A stretch of DNA of 60,332 bases from Gammaproteobacteria bacterium. Its GTDB lineage: Bacteria > Pseudomonadota > Gammaproteobacteria > Pseudomonadales > Azotimanducaceae. The position numbers were made by a program, and so were the translations under genes. The notes under the pieces are model-generated. The model did no database searches. It was not told the origin of the DNA and saw nothing but the letters and a program-made list of their open reading frames with translations. Below are positions 44,536-53,865 of this stretch, piece after piece; the first letter of the stretch is position 1; each line of letters opens with the position of its first letter. The stretch covers positions 1 to 60,332 of the forward strand of contig JAUILI010000007.1 in NCBI GenBank assembly GCA_030433075.1, written 5' to 3'.

Positions 44536-45156
44536 CTAGAGAGGGGCCGCCATGTGGAGATGGAGATCGATGCCTTCCGGCACCAGGGCCGGGACCCGCG
44601 TTTCCACAAGCACCTTAAAGCCCGCCCGCTCGTAGAGAGCCTGTGCCGGATTGCCGGCGTAGAGATCCAGATGGACCGCTTCCGCCCCCGCCGCCTTCGC
44701 TCGGCGGAAGACATCCTCAAGCAGGCGCTGCCCGAGGCCGCGGCCTCGCAGGCTGGGCAACACGGCAAGATTTTGCAGATAGAAAACCTGCGCCGGGACC
44801 GCAGGCAGCACGTAGCGGCCCTCCTGCACCCAGCGCGCCAGGGCGCCCAGACCTTCAGGATCGAGCGCGGCTTGGGCCTGCTCAAAAAAGGGCCCGGCGG
44901 CGGCGGTCTGTTCTTCCGTCATAAAGCCCAGGGCAAGGCCCGCGAGGGCTTCACCGTCCACCGCAAGGCGCGCGTAGCGATGGGAGAAAAGCCCCTGGGC
45001 CTGCTGCCACTGGTAGGCCAGGTGCTGATCGGCCCGGGCGCGGTCATGGCCGTGAAGGAAGGAAAAAATGTGCGGGTCCGTGTCGAAGATCAGCCCCGCG
45101 GCCACCGCCGGCTCGAGGGGCGCACCCTCTACCAGCGTGATGTTGCGAGGATCCAT
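44536..45156 (-). CDS. GNAT family N-acetyltransferase
   Basis: 206 residues. The acetyl-CoA motif A is LAVLPSLRGRGLGQRLLEDV with RGRGLG as the pyrophosphate loop; motif B ends in NPAQALYERAGF. The N-terminal 100 residues resemble the family members with variable acceptor-binding regions. ATG overlaps the upstream stop as TAATG. Acceptor unknown. Confidence 0.85.
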   Translation of the reverse strand: MDPRNITLVEGAPLEPAVAAGLIFDTDPHIFSFLHGHDRARADQHLAYQWQQAQGLFSHRYARLAVDGEALAGLALGFMTEEQTAAAGPFFEQAQAALDPEGLGALARWVQEGRYVLPAVPAQVFYLQNLAVLPSLRGRGLGQRLLEDVFRRAKAAGAEAVHLDLYAGNPAQALYERAGFKVLVETRVPALVPEGIDLHLHMAAPL

Positions 45157-45995
45157 TAGGGGCTACCCACGACGTTACGAAGCTGCCCGACTCCGGACAC
45201 CTCCACCACCACCTCATCCCCCGGGGCCATGGGCTCGGTGGTGCCTGGCGTACCGGTAAAGATGATGTCTCCCGGTTCAAGGGCAATGGTCTCGGAGACT
45301 TCACTGATGATGGTTGCGAAGTCGAAGAACAGATTTTTTACCGCGTCGGACTGCTTAAGCGTCCCATTCAGGAAGGTTTTCACCGTAAGGGAAGCGGGGT
45401 CGAGGTCCGTGACAATCCAGGGGCCCACGGGGCCGAAGCCATCGGAGGCCTTCGCCCGCAGCCACTGAAGATCGCCGGCCTGCCAGTCCCGTTCGGAGAC
45501 GTCATTGCCGGCGGTAAATCCAAAGATCTTGCCGAGCGCGGCTTCCCGGGGGACCTGAAAAGCCGGCTCACCGATGACGATGACCACTTCCCCTTCGTAG
45601 TGCAGATTCTTCGCGCGCCGGGGGTAGGGAATCACCGCCCCGGGGCCCGTAATGGAGCCAGGAAGCTTGGCAAACATGCCAAGCGCCGTGGGGTCGGGGC
45701 GGTCCGTGGTATGGCTGGGATAGTTATAGCCAATGGCGATAACAGAGCGCGGCGTCACCGGCGCCAGAAATTGGGAAGGGTCGACGGTGCGCGGGCTACC
45801 CAGCGCCTGCCCGCCGTCCCAGGGCGCCCCATCCAAAGGCTGAACCCGTCCATCGGCAAGGCGCTCCCCAAAGTGCGCCGCGCCCGTTTCGTCGGCAAAG
45901 CGCAGGTAGGTGGCGGCCTGCACCGGCAGCGCCAGCACCGCCAGGGCCATCAGGGCCCAGCGCCCGGCCCACCGCTTTTCAACGTTCATCCCCAT
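45156..45995 (-). CDS. Exported fumarylacetoacetate-hydrolase family protein
   Basis: 279 residues. A Sec signal (ALMALAVLALPVQA, cleavage near residue 27) precedes a complete FAH fold with metal ligands in LHYEGEVVIVIGE (EGE) and NDVSERDWQ, and DGFGPVGPW and TGTPGTT near the end. FAH-family enzymes are normally cytosolic, so export is unusual. A C-C bond hydrolase or decarboxylase of acylpyruvate-like compounds; substrate unknown. GGAG seven bases before the first ATG supports this start, though a second ATG lies at 45989. Confidence 0.82.
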   Translation of the reverse strand: MGMNVEKRWAGRWALMALAVLALPVQAATYLRFADETGAAHFGERLADGRVQPLDGAPWDGGQALGSPRTVDPSQFLAPVTPRSVIAIGYNYPSHTTDRPDPTALGMFAKLPGSITGPGAVIPYPRRAKNLHYEGEVVIVIGEPAFQVPREAALGKIFGFTAGNDVSERDWQAGDLQWLRAKASDGFGPVGPWIVTDLDPASLTVKTFLNGTLKQSDAVKNLFFDFATIISEVSETIALEPGDIIFTGTPGTTEPMAPGDEVVVEVSGVGQLRNVVGSP

Positions 45996-46115
45996 AGGTC
46001 TTCTCCCCTTATCCTTAGGTCCAAAAGTTTAGCGCGGCCCTCGGCGGAATGCTTTTGTCTGTTCGCCGCCTGAGCCATGATCTCACCTAGGACAAATAAG
46101 GAGGGATACAGGCCC

Positions 46116-46895
46116 ATGGTAGAAGCCAATGATCACGGCGCGATTCGCGTCCTCACCCTGAACCGGGAAGCCCAGCTGAACGCCTTCAACGGCGGCCTAT
46201 TCGATGCACTGGTGGAAGGACTCCAGGCGGCTGCGGAGGACGGCACCGTTTCCGTGGTGGTGCTGACGGGTAAGGGCCGGGCCTTCACCGCCGGCGCGGA
46301 CCTCACGGAGATGGGCCAGAAGACCACCCCGCCAAAGCACGGCTTCCCTGGGCTCCTGGAATGCCTCATCGACTACCCCAAGCCCATCATCGCCGCCGTG
46401 AACGGGGTCGCCGTAGGCGTGGGGGGGACGATCTGCGGCCTCGTGGACATGGTCTTTATGGCTGAATCGGCCAAGATGCGCTGCCCCTTCGCTGCCCTGG
46501 GCATTAACCCGGAAGCGGCCAGCAGCCTCACCTTCCAGCAAATCATGGGCCCCCAGCGCGCTGCCTGGTTCCTTTACAGCGCGGAAACCCTGAGCGCCCA
46601 GGAGGCCAAGGCCACGGGCATCGCCCTCGACGTGTTCCCCGACGAAGGCTTCCTCGAGACCGTCCTCGCGAAGGCCGAGGTCCTGGCCCGGCAGGCGCCC
46701 AATGCCCTGCAGGAAACCAAGGCCCTCATGATGGCGCCGAAGAAGGCGGCCTTCCGGGAAATCATCGCTCTGGAAAACGAGGCCCTCACCCGCACCGTGG
46801 GCAGTCCGGAGAACCGGGAAGCCATCGCCGCGTTCATGGAAAAGCGCAACCCGGACTTTACTGCTGCCCGGCTCCGCGCGGCGCAAAACGGCTAG
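46116..46895 (+). CDS. Enoyl-CoA hydratase/isomerase family protein
   Basis: 259 residues from the ATG at 46116, with AAGGAGG ten bases upstream. GKGRAFTAGADL, AAVNGVAVGVGGTICGLVDMV and ALGINPEAASSLTF place it with peroxisomal-isomerase-like crotonases that have Pro-Glu-Ala at the catalytic site. Acts on acyl-CoA. Stop interlocks with azlD at CTAG 46892-46895. Confidence 0.87.
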   Translation: MVEANDHGAIRVLTLNREAQLNAFNGGLFDALVEGLQAAAEDGTVSVVVLTGKGRAFTAGADLTEMGQKTTPPKHGFPGLLECLIDYPKPIIAAVNGVAVGVGGTICGLVDMVFMAESAKMRCPFAALGINPEAASSLTFQQIMGPQRAAWFLYSAETLSAQEAKATGIALDVFPDEGFLETVLAKAEVLARQAPNALQETKALMMAPKKAAFREIIALENEALTRTVGSPENREAIAAFMEKRNPDFTAARLRAAQNG

Positions 46896-47227
46896 AGTCC
46901 GCGAAGCAGCTCCAGGACCAGGAGCAGGCCCAGGCCGGCGCCGAGTGCCAGCAGCACGTTCCGGCGCCAGAGGCCTACGAGCAAAGTGCAAAGCGCCGCC
47001 AGGAGGCGCGGCGCATCAAATTCCCCCCCGGTGGCCGCCGGCCATAGCACCTGCGGCGCCACGAGGGCTGGGAACACCGCTACGGGCACATAGCGCAGCA
47101 GCCGCAGGGCCAGGGGCGGGAGCGTGCGCCCCCCGAGGAACCCCAGGAAGGAAAAGCGAATCAGGTAGGTCCCCAGGCCCAGCGCGGCAATGGTGAACCA
47201 TAGGGTGCCCGAGGAAAGCTCAGCCAT
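46892..47227 (-). CDS. azlD: Branched-chain amino acid exporter subunit AzlD
   Basis: 111 residues from the ATG at 47227, eight bases inside azlC; an upstream start at 47248 is less likely. Four hydrophobic helices with the family motif GTYLIRFSFLGF and RYVPVAVFPALVAP. With AzlC it exports leucine, isoleucine or valine. Confidence 0.9.
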   Translation of the reverse strand: MAELSSGTLWFTIAALGLGTYLIRFSFLGFLGGRTLPPLALRLLRYVPVAVFPALVAPQVLWPAATGGEFDAPRLLAALCTLLVGLWRRNVLLALGAGLGLLLVLELLRGL

Positions 47228-47933
47228 GGGCTTCCCTCCGTCCCTCAAGCACCGCGCCGATCACCATGCCCCCCGCCGCCGCCAGGAGCATGCCGCTATT
47301 GAGCGGAAGCTCGTGGCCCAGAATCGCTAGGCCCGTCGCCACCGCCGCTGCCGCTACGCTCGGCCGATCCTTCAGCATGGGCGTCACCATGGCGAGAAAG
47401 GTGAGGGGCACGGCAAAGTCGAGCCCCGGTACCGCCGCCACCGTGCTTTGGGCCTGGGACCCGAGGGCGCAGGCCAGAATCCATATCCCGCAAATCGGCG
47501 CGGCCGCGCCCGCGTAGTAGGCCAGCCTAGAGGCCTGGGGCTCCTCCCGGCCCTGGAAGCGCAGCAGCGCCAGGGCATAGACCTGATCCACCAGGGCGTA
47601 GGCAATCCAGGCGCGATGACGCAGGGGCGCCCGACCAAAGTAAGGCACCAGGGACGCCGAGTAGAGGGCCATGCGCAGATTCACGGCGAGCCCGGTCCCC
47701 ACGGCCACGGAGACGGGGGCCCCCGCATCTAGCAATTCCAGGGTGGCGAACTGCGCTGCGCCGGCAATGACCAGCGTCGAGAAGCCCAGCGTTTCCGCCA
47801 GGGACAGCCCAAGCTCCGCTGCCACCACCCCAAAAAGCAAGGCAAAGGGCCCCACCATAACGATGAAGGGGGTGCCATCACGCACCCCCTCCCAGAACAC
47901 CGTCGCCGGCCTGGGGGACAGCGCTCGACTCAT
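47220..47933 (-). CDS. azlC: Branched-chain amino acid exporter subunit AzlC
   Basis: 237 residues, multi-spanning inner-membrane protein. The N-terminal FWEGVRDGTPFIVMVGPFALLFG and FSTLVIAGAAQFATLELLDAGAP are diagnostic of AzlC. Overlaps the upstream membrane gene by ATGA (47930-47933) and the azlD start, so all are in one transcript. Confidence 0.92.
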   Translation of the reverse strand: MSRALSPRPATVFWEGVRDGTPFIVMVGPFALLFGVVAAELGLSLAETLGFSTLVIAGAAQFATLELLDAGAPVSVAVGTGLAVNLRMALYSASLVPYFGRAPLRHRAWIAYALVDQVYALALLRFQGREEPQASRLAYYAGAAAPICGIWILACALGSQAQSTVAAVPGLDFAVPLTFLAMVTPMLKDRPSVAAAAVATGLAILGHELPLNSGMLLAAAGGMVIGAVLEGRREAHG

Positions 47934-48340
47934 GGGGCGTCGGTATCAGGCAGCAGCAAGCGGAGCCCGTTAGCCTTTCCATAGCCTCGGGTCAGCACGG
48001 CGAAGATCACCAGCAGGACCCCATAGACCGGCAAGAAGGCTTCGCCGAGGAGGGCCCGGGGGGTTTTCGCCCAAAACAGCGCAAAGAAGAGGTGGGCAAC
48101 GGCGAAGACGCCAAGCCAAAGCACAATCCCCTGGGCCCAGCGCTGCCCCGCGGCCCCGCGCACCGCAAGCACCGCGGCAAAGGCCGTGGGCATCAGCAGC
48201 ACCGTGGGAATCACGAAGTGCTGCCCCAGCACAAAGGTTTGCAGCACCGCGAGGGCGCCGAGGAGGGCCAGGAGGGCAAGCACGCCCTCGAGGCCGCCAG
48301 CCAGGCTCAGCCAACGCTTCCGCAGATCCCCTAGGCTCAC
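47930..48340 (-). CDS. Membrane protein of unknown function
   Basis: 136 residues with four hydrophobic segments (about 18-37, 45-60, 70-88, 100-118). No family recognised. It is locked between the amidohydrolase and azlC by 4-base overlaps on both sides, so a role in the same export/degradation unit is likely. Confidence 0.75.
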   Translation of the reverse strand: MSLGDLRKRWLSLAGGLEGVLALLALLGALAVLQTFVLGQHFVIPTVLLMPTAFAAVLAVRGAAGQRWAQGIVLWLGVFAVAHLFFALFWAKTPRALLGEAFLPVYGVLLVIFAVLTRGYGKANGLRLLLPDTDAP

Positions 48341-50103
48341 CGCTGGCTCCGGAGCAGGCGTCCGGGACGGGCCCCCGTATCCTCATCCTCGGCGCGGGTG
48401 CGCACCCCGGCCACCCAGGTGCCCCGATAGCCCTTGGCGTGCTGAAGAATCCGCGCGCCTCCGGCGGGCAGATCCCGACGCACTTCCAGGTCGCCTAGAG
48501 ACAGGCGCTTGAAGTCGATCCAGTTCACATCCGCGCGCAGACCCGGAAGGAGCGCCCCGCGATCCTTAAAGCCGAAGAGCTGGGCGTTGCGCTGCGTTTG
48601 CCGATGCACCAAATGCTCCAGGGGCAGGGTTGCCCCCCGGGTGCGATCCCGGCCCCAGTGGGTCAGCTCATAGGTGGGGGCCACCGCATCGAAGATGACG
48701 GTAACGTGGGCGCCGGCGTCGGAAAGCCCCGTGACGGTTTCCGGGTGCAGCTGCATTTCCCGCACCGCATCGAGGTTGTGATCGGCGTAGTTGGTGAAAT
48801 ACATCACCACGAAGCGCTCCCCGGAACCGGCGGTGAGCGCGTCGTAGAGGAACGCATGGGGATCCATGCCCTTGGCCTTGGCCTGGGCCGCAAAGCTTTG
48901 GGCCTGCGTAGGCTCGTAATCCCGCGCTTCGTCGAAGAGGAAGATCTGGTCGAAGTTGAGCTCGGCAAAGGCCACGCCATTTTCCATGGTGCCCGGGAGG
49001 GGATGGGGCACGCTCTGCTCCCCCAGGATCGCCGCCCGCCGCGCCGGATCGCGCAGCGCTTCCAAGCGCGCCTCAAAGCTCAAATCCTTCAGCTCTAGGT
49101 AGCTCGGGCGGCGCATGAAAGGATGGTAGGTGCGGAGGCTCATGACGATACCCGTGGGCCGGGCCCCGACCTGGGGGAACACCTGGGCGCCCGCGGCATT
49201 CTCGGCACTGACTTGATCGAGCACCTCTTTCCACCGGGTGGGCCATTCCGCCACCTGGAACAGGGTAAAGGTAAGGGGACGCTGCGCTTCCCGCGACAAC
49301 TGAGCCATGAGCCGGACTTCGTCCGCCAGATCATGGGGTTCTTCTCGCCCTGCGGCAGCCCCGCTGCCCAGGGTGCTGGAGGGAATGATCTGGAACACGC
49401 CCTTCCCGGCATCGCGCAGGGCTCGCGCCAGGGCCAGCACTTCGTCGTCCTGGGCGAAGGTGCCCGGGACCGGCTCGCCACGCACGGAAACGTGGCCCAG
49501 AATCCGGGACGTGGAGAAGCCGACAGCCCCCGCGCTCACCCCCTCGGCCACGAGGCGGCGCATGGCCTCGAGGTCCTCAGCGGTGGCCGGCGCATTCTCC
49601 CGGCCGCGGGTTCCCATGACGTAGTTCCGCACGGCGCCGTGGGCGATAAGGGAGGCCACATCCAGGGCGTAAACCCGAGTCGCCAGGTAATCGAGATATT
49701 CGGGATAGCTCGACCAGGCGCCCCAGGGCATGCCCTCGTAAAGGGCCGTGCCCGGGACGTCCTCTACCCCTTCCATGAGTTCGATGAGGTCCTTCTCGCC
49801 GCCCGGGGCCACGGGTGCAAAGCCCACGCCGCAGTTGCCCATGACGATGGTGCCCACGCCCTGCCCCGAGGAGGGCAGCATGGCGTCATCCCAGGTCACC
49901 TGCCCGTCGAAGTGGGTATGAATATCAACCCACGCCGGGGTGACCAGCCCCCCCTCCGCGTCGATCTCTTCCCGGCCCTTCCCGTCGAAGGACCCCACAG
50001 CGGCAATCAGGCCATCCTTGATAGCCAAATCCCCCTGCCGCGGTGCGGCGCCCGTGCCGTCCACCAAGGTCGCATTGCGCAGTACGCAGTCAAAACTGTT
50101 CAT
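48337..50103 (-). CDS. D-aminoacylase-like amidohydrolase
   Basis: 588 residues from the ATG at 50103 (GGGAAGGGG six bases upstream). Cytosolic, no signal. H62 and H64 in WVDIHTHFDGQVTWD and the [10 protein letters not shown] segment (cysteine metal ligand of D-aminoacylases) match the N-acyl-D-amino-acid deacylase group; GLSDAGAHV holds the late Asp. Clear paralogue of the gene at 51192. It opens the run that ends with AzlCD. Exact acyl substrate unknown. Confidence 0.88.
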   Translation of the reverse strand: MNSFDCVLRNATLVDGTGAAPRQGDLAIKDGLIAAVGSFDGKGREEIDAEGGLVTPAWVDIHTHFDGQVTWDDAMLPSSGQGVGTIVMGNCGVGFAPVAPGGEKDLIELMEGVEDVPGTALYEGMPWGAWSSYPEYLDYLATRVYALDVASLIAHGAVRNYVMGTRGRENAPATAEDLEAMRRLVAEGVSAGAVGFSTSRILGHVSVRGEPVPGTFAQDDEVLALARALRDAGKGVFQIIPSSTLGSGAAAGREEPHDLADEVRLMAQLSREAQRPLTFTLFQVAEWPTRWKEVLDQVSAENAAGAQVFPQVGARPTGIVMSLRTYHPFMRRPSYLELKDLSFEARLEALRDPARRAAILGEQSVPHPLPGTMENGVAFAELNFDQIFLFDEARDYEPTQAQSFAAQAKAKGMDPHAFLYDALTAGSGERFVVMYFTNYADHNLDAVREMQLHPETVTGLSDAGAHVTVIFDAVAPTYELTHWGRDRTRGATLPLEHLVHRQTQRNAQLFGFKDRGALLPGLRADVNWIDFKRLSLGDLEVRRDLPAGGARILQHAKGYRGTWVAGVRTRAEDEDTGARPGRLLRSQR

Positions 50104-50163
50104 GATCATCCCCTTCCCTGTTTTCCCAGTTCGCGCCCGTGGCTGGAGCATCGCGCCTTGCGC

Positions 50164-51174
50164 CTAGCCCGCCACGGCCCGCTGCAATCGATCCCGAAGG
50201 GCGGCCCAGGCCGGACCGTCCGGCAAGGCCTCAACCCACGCCAGGGGCACCTCGGCTCCCTCCAGGGCGTAGAGCCCATCGTAAAGGGCGCGACCGAAGC
50301 CTTCCGGGGCCTCGGGAAGCACCACCAGGGGCGCCCGCCGTGGCCCGAGGCGTCGCGCCAGGGCACTCCGGCACAGAATGGCATCGCCCCCGGGCCAGGC
50401 CGCCTCGAGCCCCGCTTCGTCGGTGAAGCGCAAGGTCACGGACTCCGGCGCGTAGTGACGATGACGCATCCCCGGAGCAAGAGCGGGCCGTTCCTGATCA
50501 TCCGACGAGGCTTTTTCTTCCCCCGCTGGCGATGGCACGGGCACCCCGAGCACGGCGCTTAAGGCCTCCGGCCCCAGAGCCCCGGGGCGTAAAATGCGCG
50601 GCGCATCCCCTAACAGGGACAGCACCGTCGATTCATAGCCGACGGGGGCAGCGCCCCCATCCAGCACCGCGGCGATGCGTCCATCGAGGGTGCGCAGCAC
50701 GTGATCCGCCGTGGTGGGGCTCGGGCGACCGGAGCGATTCGCTGAAGGCGCCGCCAGGGGACGCCCAACGGCCGTCAGGAGCGCCAGGGCCACGGGGTGG
50801 TTCGGAACCCGTAAAGCGACGCTGTCTCCGCCGGCGCTCACCCTCGGCGGCACCCGGTCCGTTTTCGGCACCACCACGGTCAGGGGCCCGGGCCAAAAGG
50901 CTGCGGCAAGGCGTCCTAGCGCCTCGGCCTGCCAGGGCGTCGGCTGGTATAGCCCCTCCGCCGCCGCCAAACTCGCCACGTGCAATATCACCGGATTGTC
51001 CTGGGGCCGGCCCTTCGCGGTGTAGATTCGCGCCACCGCCGAATTGCTTAAGCCATCGGCGCCCAGGCCGTAAACCGTTTCCGTGGGGAAGGCGACGAGC
51101 TCCCCGGCGCGCAGCAACTTAGCCGCCCGCTCGAGGTCCTCTTCCACCGCCGCCATAAGGCGATCGGTATGCAT
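50164..51174 (-). CDS. L-threonylcarbamoyladenylate synthase, Sua5 type
   Basis: 336 residues: an N-terminal YrdC domain (GELVAFPTETVYGLGAD, YTAKGRPQDNP, SANRSGRPSPTTA) plus the C-terminal Sua5 domain, GMRHRHYAPE linker included. It makes threonylcarbamoyl-AMP for the t6A modification of tRNA. GAGG eight bases upstream supports the start. It sits between the two D-aminoacylase paralogues with 17- and 60-base spacers. Confidence 0.93.
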   Translation of the reverse strand: MHTDRLMAAVEEDLERAAKLLRAGELVAFPTETVYGLGADGLSNSAVARIYTAKGRPQDNPVILHVASLAAAEGLYQPTPWQAEALGRLAAAFWPGPLTVVVPKTDRVPPRVSAGGDSVALRVPNHPVALALLTAVGRPLAAPSANRSGRPSPTTADHVLRTLDGRIAAVLDGGAAPVGYESTVLSLLGDAPRILRPGALGPEALSAVLGVPVPSPAGEEKASSDDQERPALAPGMRHRHYAPESVTLRFTDEAGLEAAWPGGDAILCRSALARRLGPRRAPLVVLPEAPEGFGRALYDGLYALEGAEVPLAWVEALPDGPAWAALRDRLQRAVAG

Positions 51175-51191
51175 GCCCGTGGCCTCAATGC

Positions 51192-52913
51192 TCAGCCCGG
51201 GGCAGGCTGAGCCCCCCGCACAAGCCGCCCCGGAAGCGCCCCGGTAGCCACCCCGTCTCGGTAGGTCACCTGGCCGGCCACAATGGCATAGCGATAGCCC
51301 TCGGCGTCCTGCATGAGCCGCTGACCGCCGGCAGGCAAATCCCGCTGCATGCGCGGGGGGCGCAACCGAAGCCGGTCGAAGTCGATGATGTTGAGATCCG
51401 CCCGATAGCCCGGCTTCAGCACGCCCCGATCAAAGAGCCCCATGGCCTGGGCCGTATCGCGGCTGTGCCACTGCACCACCGTTTCCACGGGAAGCTTTCG
51501 ACCCCGGCGCCGATCCCGGGCCCAGTGGGTCAGCATGTGGGTGGTAAAGCTGGCATCGCAGATGGTGCCCAGGTGGGCACCGCCATCCCCCAGCCCAAGA
51601 ATGGTCTGGGCGTGCTCCATCATTTCGAGCACCGCATCGAGATCGTTCTGCGCATAGTTCAGGAACGGGAAATAGAGCATGGCCCGGCCCTCATCCTCGA
51701 GCATGAGGTCGTAAGCCAAGGCCGCAGGCTCGACACCCAGGCGCCGGGCCCGAGCCCCAAGGGATTGGCTCGGGTCCTGTTCATAATCGGGCGGATCGCC
51801 GAGCACAAACATCTTCTCGAAGTTGGACAGCACTGCCTGCATGAAGGGGTGATCGGCCTGGGGCGCCTCCCCGAGCAGGGTGGCCCGAAGGGCCGGATCC
51901 CTAAGGCGCGCCACCTTCTCCGCCAGGGGCAGGGCCTGAAGCGCCTGAAAGCTCGGGTGTGCGACGAAGGGATTTAGGGTGGCATCGAGGCCGAGCATGA
52001 GGCCCACGGGGCGATTCGCCACCTGGCCGCGCACGGGAAGCCCCGCCTGCGCCATGCCTTCGAGCCAGCCGAGGAGTTTCCGATAGCCTTCCGGAGCCCC
52101 TTCCGTTTGCGCAAGAGACAGGGACAGGGGCCGGCCAGACTGCTCGACCAAACGGCGAAGCATGGCCATCTCTTCCCCGGGGTTCTGGAAGTCGGAGACA
52201 AACTGAAGCACGCCCTTGCCCTCGGCTTTCATGGCCAGAGCAATGGCCATGAGTTCGTCTTCCGCCGCGGTGAGCGTCGGCGTCGGATCCCCGTCCGCCG
52301 TTTGGTGATTCAAGGTACGAGAGGTGCTGAAGCCCAGGGCCCCGGCGGCCATGGCTTCCCGGGTCAGCTGGGCCATGGCCTGGATGTCGGCAGCGGTGGC
52401 AGGCTCGCGCCGCGCGCCCCGCTCCCCCATCACGTAAACGCGCAGCGCCGCGTGGGGCAGCTGAGCCGCAAAGTCGATGTCGTGATCCCGCGCTTCTAGC
52501 GCCTTTAGAAAATCGGGAAAGCTTTCCCAATTCCAGGAGAGCCCTTCCGTGAGCACCACCCCAGGGATGTCCTCGACCCCTTCCATCAAGCGGACGAGGG
52601 TGTCGTGGTCCTCCGGGCGGCAGGGGGCAAAGCCCACGCCACAGTTGCCCATCACCGCCGTGGTCACGCCGTGGTTCGAGGAGGGGGTGAGGCGGTCATC
52701 CCAGGTGGCCTGGCCATCGTAATGGGTGTGCACATCCACAAAGCCCGGGGTGACGAGCAAGCCGCGGGCGTCGATCTCCTCCGTGCCCTGACCGAGCCGT
52801 TCGCCCACGGCAGCGATGCGACCGTCCTTCACCGCCACGTCGGCTTCCCGGAGCGCTGCCCCCGTTCCGTCGGCGACGGTGCCGCCGCGAAGTACTAAAT
52901 CGAAATCTGCCAT
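51192..52913 (-). CDS. D-aminoacylase-like amidohydrolase (paralogue)
   Basis: 573 residues from the ATG at 52913; GAGAGGAG eight bases upstream decides it over the GTG at 52922. H62 and H64 in [25 protein letters not shown] and [10 protein letters not shown] mirror the gene at 48337; the two share long identical blocks such as LMEGVED and [10 protein letters not shown]. Likely a tandem duplication around sua5. Cytosolic amidohydrolase; substrate unknown. Confidence 0.88.
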   Translation of the reverse strand: MADFDLVLRGGTVADGTGAALREADVAVKDGRIAAVGERLGQGTEEIDARGLLVTPGFVDVHTHYDGQATWDDRLTPSSNHGVTTAVMGNCGVGFAPCRPEDHDTLVRLMEGVEDIPGVVLTEGLSWNWESFPDFLKALEARDHDIDFAAQLPHAALRVYVMGERGARREPATAADIQAMAQLTREAMAAGALGFSTSRTLNHQTADGDPTPTLTAAEDELMAIALAMKAEGKGVLQFVSDFQNPGEEMAMLRRLVEQSGRPLSLSLAQTEGAPEGYRKLLGWLEGMAQAGLPVRGQVANRPVGLMLGLDATLNPFVAHPSFQALQALPLAEKVARLRDPALRATLLGEAPQADHPFMQAVLSNFEKMFVLGDPPDYEQDPSQSLGARARRLGVEPAALAYDLMLEDEGRAMLYFPFLNYAQNDLDAVLEMMEHAQTILGLGDGGAHLGTICDASFTTHMLTHWARDRRRGRKLPVETVVQWHSRDTAQAMGLFDRGVLKPGYRADLNIIDFDRLRLRPPRMQRDLPAGGQRLMQDAEGYRYAIVAGQVTYRDGVATGALPGRLVRGAQPAPG

Positions 52914-52944
52914 GCCCGTCACTCCTCTCCCTAGAGGCTAGAGC

Positions 52945-53865
52945 CTAGGGTGGGGAGTCGGTGTCGCGCAAGGGCTCCGCAAGGTGGGGCGGGAGTGCCG
53001 GAAGGGCCAGTTCGGCGAGGGCCTTCGGGCGATAGCGCTCAAGGAGCGCAAAGAGGATGGCCGTGGTGTCCTCGTCGAAGGCGTAGGTCAGGGGCTCGGG
53101 GCGAAAGTGGAGCTGGAAGGCCCGCAGGGCGTAGCGCGTCTCGACGTCGAGGCGCCCCGTGGGGGTCAGCTCAAAGCCCCAGGCCGCCAGCGCCGCCTGC
53201 CGCGTGCCCAGGGGCAAGGGCGTGTCCTGAAGCCAGGCCCGCCAGGCCTCGAAGGTGTCTTCTTCATACCAGGGCCCCACGCCCGCCTCGTGCAGGCGCT
53301 TCCAGGGGAAAAAGGGGCCCGGATCGACCTTGCGCGTGGGCGCGATGTCGGCGTGGCCCACCACCCGTTCCGGGGGGATATCGGGATGGCGCGCCAGAAT
53401 CTCCTGGGTCAGGGCGATGACCTCGGCGAGCTGCGCCTCGGAGAAGGGTAGATAGCGGCAGCGATCCGCCTCGGGCCCCGGAAGGGGCTCGGAAAGCCGA
53501 TGATCGCAGGTCGATTCATTCACGATTTCGATGCCAATGGAGGAGTTATTCAGCGCCGTCTCCCCGGCCCAAACGCTCCGCCCCGCATGCCAGGCACGCC
53601 GATCCTCGGCGACGAGGCGCAGGGGCCGGCCGCTGGTGCCAGAAAAGGTGGGATCGTTGAGGTCGGGAACGAGGTAATGGGCGCTAACGGCGCCAGTATC
53701 GGCGCGGGTCAAAAGGGCCAGGGACCGATCGAAGGGTTCGGCGGTGAAATGGAGCACCAGATGGCGAATGCGGCTGCCCTGATTCTCCGAGACCACATCG
53801 AGGCGAGGGGGCGCAACGCAGGCGCTGAGGGAAAGGAGCGCGAGCCCCAGCAGCACAAGCCTCAC
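52945..53865 (-). CDS. AmiD-like N-acetylmuramoyl-L-alanine amidase lipoprotein
   Basis: 306 residues from the GTG at 53865, which overlaps the upstream stop as GTGA; a start at 53988 would lie deep in the upstream gene. Lipobox LSAC (Cys16) anchors it to a membrane. The amidase_2 zinc ligands are H39 (LVLHFTAE), and His in VVGHADIAPTRKVDPG; the WHAGRS and NNSSIGIEIVN segments are complete. A C-terminal peptidoglycan-binding domain (TGRLDVETRYALRAFQLHF) follows. Cleaves muropeptides in the cell envelope. Confidence 0.9.
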   Translation of the reverse strand: MRLVLLGLALLSLSACVAPPRLDVVSENQGSRIRHLVLHFTAEPFDRSLALLTRADTGAVSAHYLVPDLNDPTFSGTSGRPLRLVAEDRRAWHAGRSVWAGETALNNSSIGIEIVNESTCDHRLSEPLPGPEADRCRYLPFSEAQLAEVIALTQEILARHPDIPPERVVGHADIAPTRKVDPGPFFPWKRLHEAGVGPWYEEDTFEAWRAWLQDTPLPLGTRQAALAAWGFELTPTGRLDVETRYALRAFQLHFRPEPLTYAFDEDTTAILFALLERYRPKALAELALPALPPHLAEPLRDTDSPP

